Shown: positions 32,538 through 41,655 of the stretch, one piece after another
Position numbering within the stretch: the first letter of the stretch is position 1
Layout of the letters: each line of letters starts with the position of its first letter
Assembly: GCA_024867545.1 (NCBI GenBank)
Contig: JANFNE010000033.1
Coordinates: 558,001 to 622,000 of the forward strand
Length of the DNA: 64,000 bases
Reading direction: 5' to 3'
Origin: Phytopythium helicoides
Lineage: Eukaryota > Oomycota > Peronosporomycetes > Pythiales > Pythiaceae
Notes under the pieces: model-generated
What the model saw: only the letters and a program-made list of their open reading frames with translations
What the model was told of the DNA's origin: nothing
Database searches by the model: none
Position numbers and translations under genes: made by a program

Positions 32538-34812
32538 CTACTGGGAGGTGAACTGCGTTGTTGGCCGTGCGTCCGCACCAGAAAACTTCTGGTCGTTTCC
32601 AGCGCACGTATTCACTGTCAGCGAACGGATCAAGGATTGTGCACAACAGCAGCACTTTACCTTGTCAGAAGGCCGAAATGACAAAACAGAAGGGTGAGCG
32701 CCTGCTCGCCGATGGTGTGCGAGCTGTGCTTCGTTGATTTCCTTGTTTAGCCACGCAATCACTGCAGGAGAGTGGAAGCGTCAGATGTCAACGAAAACAG
32801 CCAAGAAGGAATTGGACCTCAACCCACCTTGCTGATTCGATGCGAGCAACTTGTTGCTATCCTCTAGCTTTTGGCTAAGGTCCTTGATGGTCGTCTTGCA
32901 GTAGACACAACAAACATCAGCAAACCACCCGGTGAGCAAAAAACCATTTTTTTTTTCTTACCTTGAGCGAGTCGATGTGGTCATCGCGCTTGCGCAGGTC
33001 GTCGCGAGTCGACTTGAGCTGCAGCATCAGCTCCTCTCGCTGCAACTGTTTTTCTTCGACGACCTGCTCCTGCTGTTTAATGATCTTGGTCTTCATCTTG
33101 ATCTTGGATTTGAGTGCGCGGCTTTCGTTTTGGATCCGCTCAATAATTTCGTTGCCCTAGCGATTTGCAGATGAAACAGTTAGTGGATACCTCCAACGGC
33201 ACGTCCTATGAAATACCTACCTTATTGATTTCAGAGATGCTCAGCTCGAGCTTCTGTTGCAGGCGAGCGTGGTTGTCGCGATACATTTTGAGTGACTCCT
33301 CAACCTCCTGGTTATGGCCCTGCGCTGCTTGAAGCATTTCTGTTGTCTTGGTGATCACCTCCTCCTTGTCGGCGAGCTGCTGCTGCAGACCGTTTGCCCG
33401 CATTTGCAACATGTTGATCTGCTTTTCCTGCTCGAACGCCTTTTGGTCAAGCTGCTTGTTTTCTGAACGCAGTGCCTCGAGTTCTCGCGCAAGAATGGAT
33501 TTGTTTTCACCGAGGTCCGTTGACTGTACGCGCAACTGGTCGATCAAGAGCTCGTGCTGATACTTTTCCTTACTCAATGTCTGCACAAGTGCCTCGTTCT
33601 TGTCTGACTTCTCTTTCAGTGCTTTCAGCTAACGTCGCGCGACGAAGGAATCTGTGAGATACAATACTCACAATTTAAGGCACAAATAAACACCCTCACC
33701 TCGGCCTCGAACTTTTGTGTAAGTGCGTCGATTTTGGCGTTGAGCTCGTCTTCGCGCTTCTTCAAAATTGCGGAGGCTTCGTTTCTCTGAAGGGACAAAT
33801 GCGGTTAATGAGAGTCGCTTTGGCAACAGTTCACCGCATTTTTCACCTCACCTGCAAGCTCAAATCGTCCGCGTACCGCAATTTTTCTTGAGATAGAAAG
33901 GCATCTGTCTGCTGCTGTAGCGTATCGAGTTGCTTCTGCAGGTCCGCCTCGTTCCGAGCACGCTCATCGCGGTCCACCGTTGTCTGTCGAAGCCTCAACG
34001 AAAGCGAGCGCTTCTCCGCATTCACCTGCGCAAGACGTGCAGCGAGGTATGTCTTGACGGCAGCGTCATCGCCCGGGAAGAACTGCAGTGACAGGTGGGT
34101 CAGGTGCTTGAACTGGTTTGTCTCGACAATGCTGAAGACCGACTGGCCCTCACGGTTGCACGTGTTGAGCACCGCCAGGTAGCTGCTCACAGTAGGAAGA
34201 GACGTCAGCATGCGGACGAATGAGAACCTCGGCAGCAAATGTCTGACAACGCCCACCTGAGTGGCGTGGGGCCTTGCGAGCGCTTCATTTGTGCGTGCGC
34301 TTCGGCCCTAGCGTCCTGCGCGGACTTGTCGTCATCCTCTTCGCCCTCTCCATCCGACGCTGGCGCACTCTTGGCACCAGCATCTGCGTCCTCTCGCTCG
34401 GGCAGCCACTTGCTGTCCTTGAGGCAGCACTCGAGCAGCTCGATGAGGTTGGCAGGGAAGCTGGCGAAGTCCACGAGCAACCGCTGCTGCGCCTTGAGCT
34501 CGTGGAACTCCTCCTCCGACACGCTCCAGAGGAACAGGAAGAATGGGTCCACGCCGTCGTCGTCCGTCACCTCGACGCGCAGCACGCGCTCCTTCTGCCC
34601 GCTCGCCGTGTTCTGCTGCCGTCGCGAGCACAAAATCCGTCAGCTCGAGCGCATTAAACCGCAAACGCGAGCGGAGAAACCGCGAGACGCACGCGCACGC
34701 CGCGCAGCAGCCGCACGGTCAGCGGCAGCAGCTTCTCATCGCGGTCCGCGTACTGCACGAGCACGTGGAAGCGCCGGTCGAACAGCGGCGCCTCGCGCTC
34801 GAACGTCTCCAT
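32538..34812 (-). CDS. SASS6: SAS-6 centriole cartwheel protein
   Basis: Model: complement(32538..32761, 32828..32894, 32962..33156, 33221..33628, 33700..33786, 33852..34182, 34257..34612, 34693..34812), eight exons, 595 residues, all phases consistent. The N-terminal head contains DPFFLFLWSVSEEEFHELK and the PISA-type segment LLVDFASFPANLIELL, then SIVETNQFKHLTHLSLQFFPGDD, which strongly resembles animal SAS-6. A long coiled coil follows (about residues 190-540) and ends LEDSNKLLASNQQVIAWLNKE. SAS-6 dimers form the nine-fold hub of centrioles and basal bodies, so this organism builds flagella. An acidic insert (EGEEDDDKS) interrupts the head domain. The extreme C-terminus, Cys-rich after RPSDK, is uncertain and may hide another intron at about 32600-32650. 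Confidence 0.92.
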
Positions 34813-35063
34813 GGTCTGCGGGGGCGTTCCTGTTGGAGGAGGTGGTGCGAAATTTTGAATTTTAGCTTCTTTGGAATTTGTGACAGATGCCGTAGGGTAT
34901 ACAGAGCGCAAGGTTCGCGCTTTACGACGCGCCGAATTTTGACGGATTTCGCGCGGCTGCATGCGGCGACTCCGTTGCTGGTGACCGACCGCGTATGAGA
35001 TGAACGACGCGAGCTCGATGAAGCACACGAATAATGAATTATTGTTTCTACCTGATGTGGGAA

Positions 35064-36456
35064 CTAGAACCCGCGCTCGTTGCTGGTCGTGGACGAGTGC
35101 CGGTCTGGAATGATGGGCATCATGGACGTCGGCATGGGCATGACGCGCTTGCTGTTCATGCGCGCACTGGAGGGTCCGAGGCTCTCGGTTTTCACGGAGC
35201 TATGGTCGCGCTTGGACTTGTTCCCACCGGTACTCATGGCTGGACCTGTCGAGTTGTTGTTGCCATTCGTCATTCTTGATGCGCGACTGGCTCCGCCGGT
35301 CACCTTGGACCCGTTGGTCGATGTCAGCACACGGTTTCGCAGCGTGACGACGACTGCGGTCGTGGACAGCCAAAAGCAGACTAGAATGGATCCGTGGGAT
35401 GCCACAACTGCTGCTTGGGACCCTTTGACGACGAAGCGACTCGACTCACTGTAGTTCTCTTCCGAGTATGTGTAGGTGGCGGCCCCCATGCCCGAGTAGT
35501 GAGTCCCGCACACAGCAACGCCCATGATGAGCGCACTTGCAAAGCGGAGGCTTTCGAACTGCGGCCAGAATGTGAGCTGGTGACCATCAGCATTTAGTTA
35601 GCCACGGAGTCGGGCGGGTCTGCATCAAGGACCTACGAGTCACTCACCGCTCGAAAGAGAATCCAAAACGCGGCGTTAGCAGTGAAGAAGGCGATGCAAA
35701 CGGACAGCGCGACGATGCCAGGGTGGAACGACATGTCGGCGTTCGTGCGTTGTGCCATCATACCGAGGTAGTGCATGCCGAGAACGCCTAGAGCAGCGAA
35801 GAGACCGCCAACCATAATTCGCCACAGTCGAGAGAAAAGTGCAATCAGCTTGATCTTGCGGCCGACTTGAGATTTACGCATAACTGCGTCCATGGTTAGA
35901 TCTTTTAGACCTTTCATCTGTAAAGAGGCGAAAAGCACGAAACATGAGATCACACCACGGCACAACAAATAGAAATACAGCTTGGTCGAACCAGAATCTC
36001 TTTCCGTCGCGCCTGCTCCATCTCGAGAAAGAACGGGTCTGTCGACGCGATCTTGAGACCCGTGAACACGCCGCCAACCGCAAAGATGAACGACAGAATC
36101 GTGAGGCCAAGCTCGAAGTCCACTTCGAGTAGCACACCATTATTCAGGTGCAGCTCAAGCGCGTTCATGCCCGTGAAGTGCATGCTCCAGATACCGCAGC
36201 CTCCGAGCGCGACGGACGCAAGAAACAAATAAAACAGTTTGCTTTGCTTCTTCTCCTGCATCCGCCATTGTTCCATAAGCTGGATCGCTGGTAGAAAAAG
36301 AGGAGGAGTTAAGCGATTGGATGGGTGTTATATCACACGAGCGTGACAACACGTACTGCAGTAGCTCCCCGTGACTGCAATTATATACGAGAGCGATATG
36401 GTGTCTATCGCCCAGTGCTGCTCAACGGTATGACGAGCCGCTCCCGGGTGCTCCAT
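35064..36456 (-). CDS. MHYT-domain membrane protein (copy C)
   Basis: Model: complement(35064..35576, 35648..35917, 35992..36287, 36357..36456), 392 residues, phases consistent. The 270-nt exon equals the 69+201 nt exons of copies A and B, so one intron has been lost here or gained there. Motifs: WSMHFTGM, GMHYLGM, GTHYSGM. The tail after the last helix is longer than in A and B and is rich in Ser, Thr, Asn and Met. The donor after exon 2 (GTTCGA) is weak but its position is fixed by the paralogues. An in-frame start further upstream (36552) exists; I prefer 36456 because its length matches the other copies. Confidence 0.83.
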
Positions 36457-36887
36457 TGCGCTCGACAAGGCCGTCCCGACGTGGGGTACGCTCGCCAATC
36501 CAAGGCTGTAAGGAAGTGTTGGAGGCAGTGCGGGTGCAGGTGGGATGACCAATTTGGTGTGAAATCTTGGAAAAGGTCAGTAATAGACATTGCGTCAACG
36601 AAGTCGGAGACATTCGGAGAAGTCGGAGTCGCTCTCCTAAAATACTCGTCGACAAGGGCAAACGCTGCTCTTTGCTCCCTGTAGCCGAAATGGTCGCCGC
36701 AACCTTGCTCGCAGTGCATGACGAAAAAGTCCAGCAGCCGACTTCAACTCGCGGCCGCTGTATCCGTTCTGACAGGTCCCTGCGTGGCCCACACCACCGA
36801 ACGTTCTTCATCACGCTCCTACAAAGGCGGAAACCGCCTTCTTGACATACAGTCACTCGCCTTTCTCGACCGGAAGAAGCCCCCGCG
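36457..36887. promoter_or_regulatory. Divergent upstream region, MHYT-C and TBC gene
   Basis: A 431-bp gap between two outward-facing start codons. It must hold both promoters. I see no further gene and no TATA-like element that I would call. Confidence 0.5.
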
Positions 36888-38702
36888 ATGGACGAGAGCG
36901 CCCCCGAGCGCCGCCACGGGCTGCGGCTCGCGTGTTTCCGGCCGCTGCGGCGCTTCCGAGTGGCCGAGCGCGGCGATGAGCGCGCGATCGCGGCGCGGGA
37001 CCCGCGGCCGGCGCTGTCGGCGAGTCGGCGCGGCGCGCGGCAGCCGCTGGCGTGCGACTGCGAGCCGCAGCTGCTGCGCTGCCACGTGGGCGCCCTGGAC
37101 GCGCGCTCGCTCGGCGAGCAGGCGCAGATGGAGGAGCAGCACCTCGCGCGCCTGCGCAAGTGGGCGGACAAGTTCGAGGCGCGCGACTGGACGCAGCCGC
37201 GCGTCTGCCAGAAGTGGAAGGAGAACCAGCGCCGCTTCCAGGAAGAGGACGACGAGCAGCGGCGCAAGGCGCTCGCGCGCTCGGGGTCCTGGACCGACGT
37301 CGATGACTCGGACGAGGACGACAGTAAGCAGTCGCCCTCCAAAGCCGCCGGTCAGGCCGTGCGCCAGGCACTCACCAACCTCACGTCGGCCGCCGAGGGG
37401 CTGCTCCAGTCGCGCCAGTTCGACAACCTCGTGCGCTCGGGTGTCCCACCACAGCTGCGCGGACAGGTGTGGTGGATGTGCAGCGGCGCGGCCGAGAAGA
37501 AGGCGGCGGCCGACGAGTCGTACCCGATGCTGGTGCAGCGGCTCAGCACGCTGAGCAAGAGCACGGCCATGGACATCGAAAAGGACTTGCCGCGCACCTT
37601 TCCGACGGACCTCAGCCAGAGTCAAGATATGAGTGCGAGTCTCGGACCGGTAGGCGTCAGTGGCGTGTGGGAGAATGATAGTGCGCGCCGCCGGTACAAG
37701 AGCATCAGTGAGCTCCGCCGCGTGCTTCAGGCATATTCGCTGCGAAACCCAGCGATCGGGTACTGCCAGAGCATGAACTTCTTGGCGGCCGTGCTGCTTC
37801 ATCAAATGGAAGAAGAAGAGGCGTTTTGGGTGCTGGCGGCGATCGTTGAGGACCTCACGCCACTCTACCACACTCGGAGCATGGCAGGAAGTCGCGCTGA
37901 CCAGCGCGTCTTTTCCGACCTGGTACAGCAGAAGCTGCCGACGTTGTACCAGCACATGGAGCGGCTTGGAGTCGACTTTGAGCCTTTCACGCTCAAGTGG
38001 TTCCTCTGCCTCTTCCTGAACACGCTGCCGTTCGAACCTGTCATGCGAATTTGGGACGTTTTCTTTTGCGAAGGAAGTCACGTGCTGCTACGCGTGGGGT
38101 TGGCGTTGCTGAAGTTGAACCAGCCACGTATCCTTGCGTGTGATGACGCCTTTGACGTCTACGAGATGTTCAAGCTCTCGCATGATATGCTCCAGGCAGT
38201 GACGGCGCCGTACCGCTCAGGCTTGTTGAATCGCGACGAATGTGTTTGCGATACACTCATTCGCTTAGCGATGGACAAGTCGTTTGTTGGTCCGATTCCG
38301 TTCGACTCGCTGCATGAGCTCCGCATGTATTACCGAGGCGAAATCGAGGAAGAGCTTCGTGCTGCCGATGCAAGACGGCAGGAGCAGGCACGAACTAACG
38401 CCTCACGCATATCAAACGCAGGGTCCGAGAAAAGCAGCAAATATGGCCACCAGTCGGCTGCAAAGTGCAATACCAAGGACACTGACTCTGATGCGATCGA
38501 GGATTCCACCTCGAGCGACACAAGCAGCACGGAGCGCGAGCGGCGGGAGTACGACTTTGTGGAGGAGTACGCGAATCGCGACTCAGAGATCTCCATGTCT
38601 GCACGTATCCACTTCTTCGACCTGTACGATAGCGATGACGCGATCGACTATTTTATTGACGTCAAGTACGACCTCACGTGCGCGCTGCCACCTTGCCGGT
38701 AG
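36888..38702 (+). CDS. TBC-domain Rab GTPase-activating protein
   Basis: Encodes 604 residues in one exon. The TBC domain runs from about residue 185 (SGVPPQLRGQVWWMCSGA) to about 420. The arginine-finger motif is IEKDLPRTFP near 228 (the I-x-x-D-x-x-R pattern) and the glutamine-finger motif is IGYCQSMNFLAA near 289, so the dual-finger catalytic mechanism is intact. MRIWDVFFCEGSHVLLRVGLALLKL is present, as in TBC1D2/GRTP1-like proteins. The N-terminal 150 residues are charged and helical; the C-terminal 110 are acidic/serine-rich, ending in a degenerate FFDLYDSDDAIDYFID segment. It acts on membrane-bound Rab; the target is unknown. Confidence 0.92.
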   Translation: MDESAPERRHGLRLACFRPLRRFRVAERGDERAIAARDPRPALSASRRGARQPLACDCEPQLLRCHVGALDARSLGEQAQMEEQHLARLRKWADKFEARDWTQPRVCQKWKENQRRFQEEDDEQRRKALARSGSWTDVDDSDEDDSKQSPSKAAGQAVRQALTNLTSAAEGLLQSRQFDNLVRSGVPPQLRGQVWWMCSGAAEKKAAADESYPMLVQRLSTLSKSTAMDIEKDLPRTFPTDLSQSQDMSASLGPVGVSGVWENDSARRRYKSISELRRVLQAYSLRNPAIGYCQSMNFLAAVLLHQMEEEEAFWVLAAIVEDLTPLYHTRSMAGSRADQRVFSDLVQQKLPTLYQHMERLGVDFEPFTLKWFLCLFLNTLPFEPVMRIWDVFFCEGSHVLLRVGLALLKLNQPRILACDDAFDVYEMFKLSHDMLQAVTAPYRSGLLNRDECVCDTLIRLAMDKSFVGPIPFDSLHELRMYYRGEIEEELRAADARRQEQARTNASRISNAGSEKSSKYGHQSAAKCNTKDTDSDAIEDSTSSDTSSTERERREYDFVEEYANRDSEISMSARIHFFDLYDSDDAIDYFIDVKYDLTCALPPCR

Positions 38703-38816
38703 AGCGGAAGCTTTCTCGGAGAAACAATGTAGTGCACGGGACACTTTTTTCATTTGCGTAATAGCGTTGCGACTGATGTACATTTCGCTCGACTCACTGG
38801 AGTGGGTGCGTCGCAC

Positions 38817-39926
38817 TCAATTGTTGTTGGCTTTGGAGCGCAGCGCGCTGAAGAGAAAGTCGACCGCGGTCGCGTAGACCTTGTCCTCGCGCGGGTCGTA
38901 GTGCTCGCCGTCAACCTTGAGTACGCTGCACGGACCGGGGTATTTGGTCGCGAGCTCCTCGCTCTGGTCGGGTGACACGTACCGATCCCTGGTGCCAGCG
39001 ATGAAGAGCGCAGGGATGTTGCAGCCGGCGACAAATTCGATGGGACGCAGCAGGTCAATGTCGACCTCGGTCCGCTTCTTGACGCTCTGGTTGATCGCCG
39101 CGAGCGCGACCTTCATGATGGACTTGGGCACGGGGAATCCCTCCTCCTGCATTGTGCGCAGCATGCCCTCGTTCATCTGCGCCATGGTGGCATAGCCTCC
39201 GTCGATGACGATGCCTCGGATGGGCTTGCCCATGGTATTGATGTTGGCGGGACGGAGGTCGTGCGGCAGCGAGTCGAACTTGCTCTGCGCCTTCTTGTCG
39301 AGCTGCACGAGCGAACGCGAGGCGACGTTGACGATCGCCGGGAACGTGCCCATGCTGTGCGCGAAGATGACGAAGGACGTGACGGCGTCGTTGGCCTCGA
39401 GCGCCTGCAGCACGGCGTTGAGGTCGCGCGCCTCGTTCCAGCCCATGGTCACGTACACGCCGTCGCTGAGCCCGGATCCGCAGAAGTCGAATGCGAGCAC
39501 GGACATGCCGCGGCGCAGCGCGTGGTCGCGCACGCGCAGGGCGTCGACGCGCGAGCCGATGTTGGAGTGCAGGTAGACGAGGCACGGCGCGTGCACTGGC
39601 TGGTCGTCGGCGTCGAGGATCTGCCAGTGCGAGCACTCGAGGCGCAGCTCTCGGTCGTTGCGCACCGAGAAGTCGTCTCTGCGCACGGTCTGCTTGGCGG
39701 CGGCGGGGTCGTCCAGGTCGGCGAGGAGCGGGAAGCTGGCGGGTCCGAGCGCCTCGAGCGCGTAGCTGGCGCGCTTGGGGCGGATGACGAGCTGCACCAC
39801 GTCGCGGTAGCCGCTGCCCAGCATCTTCTTGACGCTGGCGTCGCCGGTGCCGCCCAGGCGCTGCAGCTCGGCCTCCAGCTCGCCCTCGGCGAAGATGTCG
39901 ACGCCGCTCGACACGCCGTTGCCCAT
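38817..39926 (-). CDS. Alpha/beta hydrolase, probably N-myristoylated
   Basis: Encodes 369 residues in one exon. The start MGNGVSSG fits the N-myristoylation pattern (Gly2, Ser6), suggesting membrane attachment. The fold motifs are LVYLHSNIGSR (HGN-like oxyanion region), VLAFDFCGSGLSDG, the nucleophile elbow AHSMGT (Ala replaces the first Gly of G-x-S-x-G), the acid in IAGTRDRYVSPDQ and the His in VDGEHYDPRED. All three triad residues are therefore present. Relatives include BAAT/dienelactone-type and lipase-like hydrolases; the substrate is unknown. It is convergent with the TBC gene and divergent from the cupin gene across 217 bp. Confidence 0.87.
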   Translation of the reverse strand: MGNGVSSGVDIFAEGELEAELQRLGGTGDASVKKMLGSGYRDVVQLVIRPKRASYALEALGPASFPLLADLDDPAAAKQTVRRDDFSVRNDRELRLECSHWQILDADDQPVHAPCLVYLHSNIGSRVDALRVRDHALRRGMSVLAFDFCGSGLSDGVYVTMGWNEARDLNAVLQALEANDAVTSFVIFAHSMGTFPAIVNVASRSLVQLDKKAQSKFDSLPHDLRPANINTMGKPIRGIVIDGGYATMAQMNEGMLRTMQEEGFPVPKSIMKVALAAINQSVKKRTEVDIDLLRPIEFVAGCNIPALFIAGTRDRYVSPDQSEELATKYPGPCSVLKVDGEHYDPREDKVYATAVDFLFSALRSKANNN

Positions 39927-40143
39927 GGCGAGTCGATTGAGGTCTGAGCGCCGGTTGATGGAGCCGGGAAACTGACGTGCAGCCCAGCATTGAACTTGGG
40001 GTTAAACCAGTACAATACGTCTAAATAACCACGAAAGTACTGTCTTAGAGGCGTGACGGCGCATAGAGACGCCGAGGGAACCCCCGCGGTGTCTTGGATA
40101 CCGAAAAAGGGAGAAGCCCAAGGGAAACCTAAAGGAGAAGAAG

Positions 40144-40819
40144 ATGCTGGCGAGACGCGCGGCGACGACGGCCGCCAGGGCGGCGCGCAGTCGCTCGGTG
40201 CACGCGACGGGCGCGCGCGCGTTCCTGGTGCGCGGGCTGGACGACGTGCGGGCGGCGCGGCGCGAGGTGCTGACGGAGGGCGGCGCGCTGCAGAGCCGGT
40301 GGGTGCGCGCGTTTGGCCGCGGTCGCTTGCGGAGGTTGCGGAGGTGCTGGGGCTGACGCGTGGCGCGACGACAGCCGCTACCTGGTGCGCGGGGACGACT
40401 GCGGGTTCTCGATCCAGCATGAGGTGCTCAAGAAGGGCGCGACGCTGCGCCTGACCTTCTCCAACCACGTGTACGCCGTGCTGGTCACGCGCGGCGCCGG
40501 ACGCGTGCAGCTGCTCGAGGCCTCGGGCCGTGTCGAGGAGGGAGAGGTGTGCGAGCTGCGCGAGGGATCGCTCTTCGCGCTCAACGCGGCCGAGGTGGCA
40601 GAGCTGGCCGCAGACTCGGACGAGCTCGAGTTCGTCAGCGTCATGAACCCGCCGCTGTTCGGCGCAGAGGAGCGCCTCGACAACGGCGTGTTCCCGGTTG
40701 TCGACGCAGACGGCATCGAGCACGAGTCCTACGACCACACGTCCGTGCGCCGGCTATTCGAGGTGCCGTCGGCGCTCAAGGGCGGCAGCGCGCCCCTCAA
40801 GGACGACCCGCTCTTCTAA
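40144..40819 (+). CDS. Ectoine-synthase-like (EctC family) cupin with mitochondrial-type presequence
   Basis: Model: join(40144..40298, 40375..40819), 199 residues; the 76-nt intron (GTGGGT...ACGACAG) joins GALQS to RRYLVRGDD in phase. Residues 1-26 are Arg/Ala-rich without acids, like a mitochondrial targeting peptide. Residues 27-155 follow ectoine synthase from end to end: FLVRGLDDVRAARREV, SRRYLVRGDDCGFSIQHEVL, NHVYAVLVTRGAGRV, EGSLFALN, FVSVMNPPLFGAEERLDNGVFP. By my alignment from memory, the three iron-ligand positions of bacterial EctC (Glu, Tyr, His) are Tyr85, Phe119 and Ala127 here. So ectoine formation is doubtful and a new role is likely. I saw no ectA- or ectB-like genes nearby. 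Confidence 0.8.
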
Positions 40820-40933
40820 GCGGCGACCAGCGACTTCCCAGCCACGACGATCCATCGCCCCGTTCGTTACGGGAGCAGCAATATCAGCCGAGGAAATTGA
40901 GAAATATGGCCACTGTTGGGGTTTTGCAAGTCT

Positions 40934-41555
40934 CTAGCGGTCGATGCTCGCGAGCGCGCGCGAGCTGTCGGCGTGGCGCTGCAGCATGGAGGCGATCGCC
41001 GGCAGATCCGAATCGCGCGCCAATCGAATCGCGTTCTTGCCCTGCATCTAGACACCGTGTCAGTGCTGCAATGACACAAACTATCCCACGCTAGCTCACA
41101 TTGCGCAGCAGCGGGTTTGCCCCCGCAAGCAGCAGACTCTCGACCAGGTCCCGCCGGCCCTGCATCACCGCGATGTGGAGCGGCGTCGTCCCGTTCACCT
41201 GCTCTCAGGATCTGCTTGGTTGGTGCTTCCGTCTAGCATCAATTCCAGGCTCCAGCATTTTCCTACCGACCGCGCGTTCGGGTCTCCAGACGAGAACAGC
41301 AGGTGCGTGAGCAGCTTGGCGTGGCCGCGACGCACTGCTACATGCACGCTCGTCTCCTGCCACAGCTTCAGCTTTCGTCAGCAGATCAACTTCAACCGAG
41401 TCAAATTGAAAGTGAAACCCCACGCCATGCGGTCGATTGACAGTCTCGATGCCTGCAGGAGATGCCAGGAGCTTCTGTGTGAGCCCCACGTTCTGAGCGT
41501 ACACTGCGTCCCAGAGCGGCAGCGACTGTCCGAACGCCGGCCACGTCGTGGGCAT
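40934..41555 (-). CDS. Small ankyrin-repeat protein
   Basis: Model: complement(40934..41047, 41100..41198, 41267..41356, 41424..41555), 144 residues; introns of 52, 68 and 67 nt, all phase 0. Three to four ankyrin repeats: LWDAVYAQNVGLTQKLLAS, ETSVHVAVRRGHAKLLTHLL, NGTTPLHIAVMQGRRDLVESLLLAGANP and GKNAIRLARDSD. Each exon is close to one 33-residue repeat. Partners are unknown. An alternative in-frame ATG at 41657 would add 34 residues and would overlap the start codon of the opposite-strand gene at 41656; I prefer 41555, where the repeat fold begins. Confidence 0.8.
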
Positions 41556-41655
41556 GTCGAGCGACGGACCGGGCGTTTCCGAACGACGACTCGCTAGCGC
41601 CGCGTAGTGTCCCAAGCGCCGCTCTCTCCTCCGCAGCACTCGAGAATCCGTCGCC

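Noticed and set aside
36819..38081. 420-codon minus-strand open frame
   Set aside because: Antisense to the TBC gene, with no recognisable domain.
40144..40819. Two separate short genes around the cupin frame change
   Set aside because: A GTGGGT donor and ACGACAG acceptor join the frames in phase and give a gap-free match to the ectoine synthase pattern, so one spliced gene is preferred.
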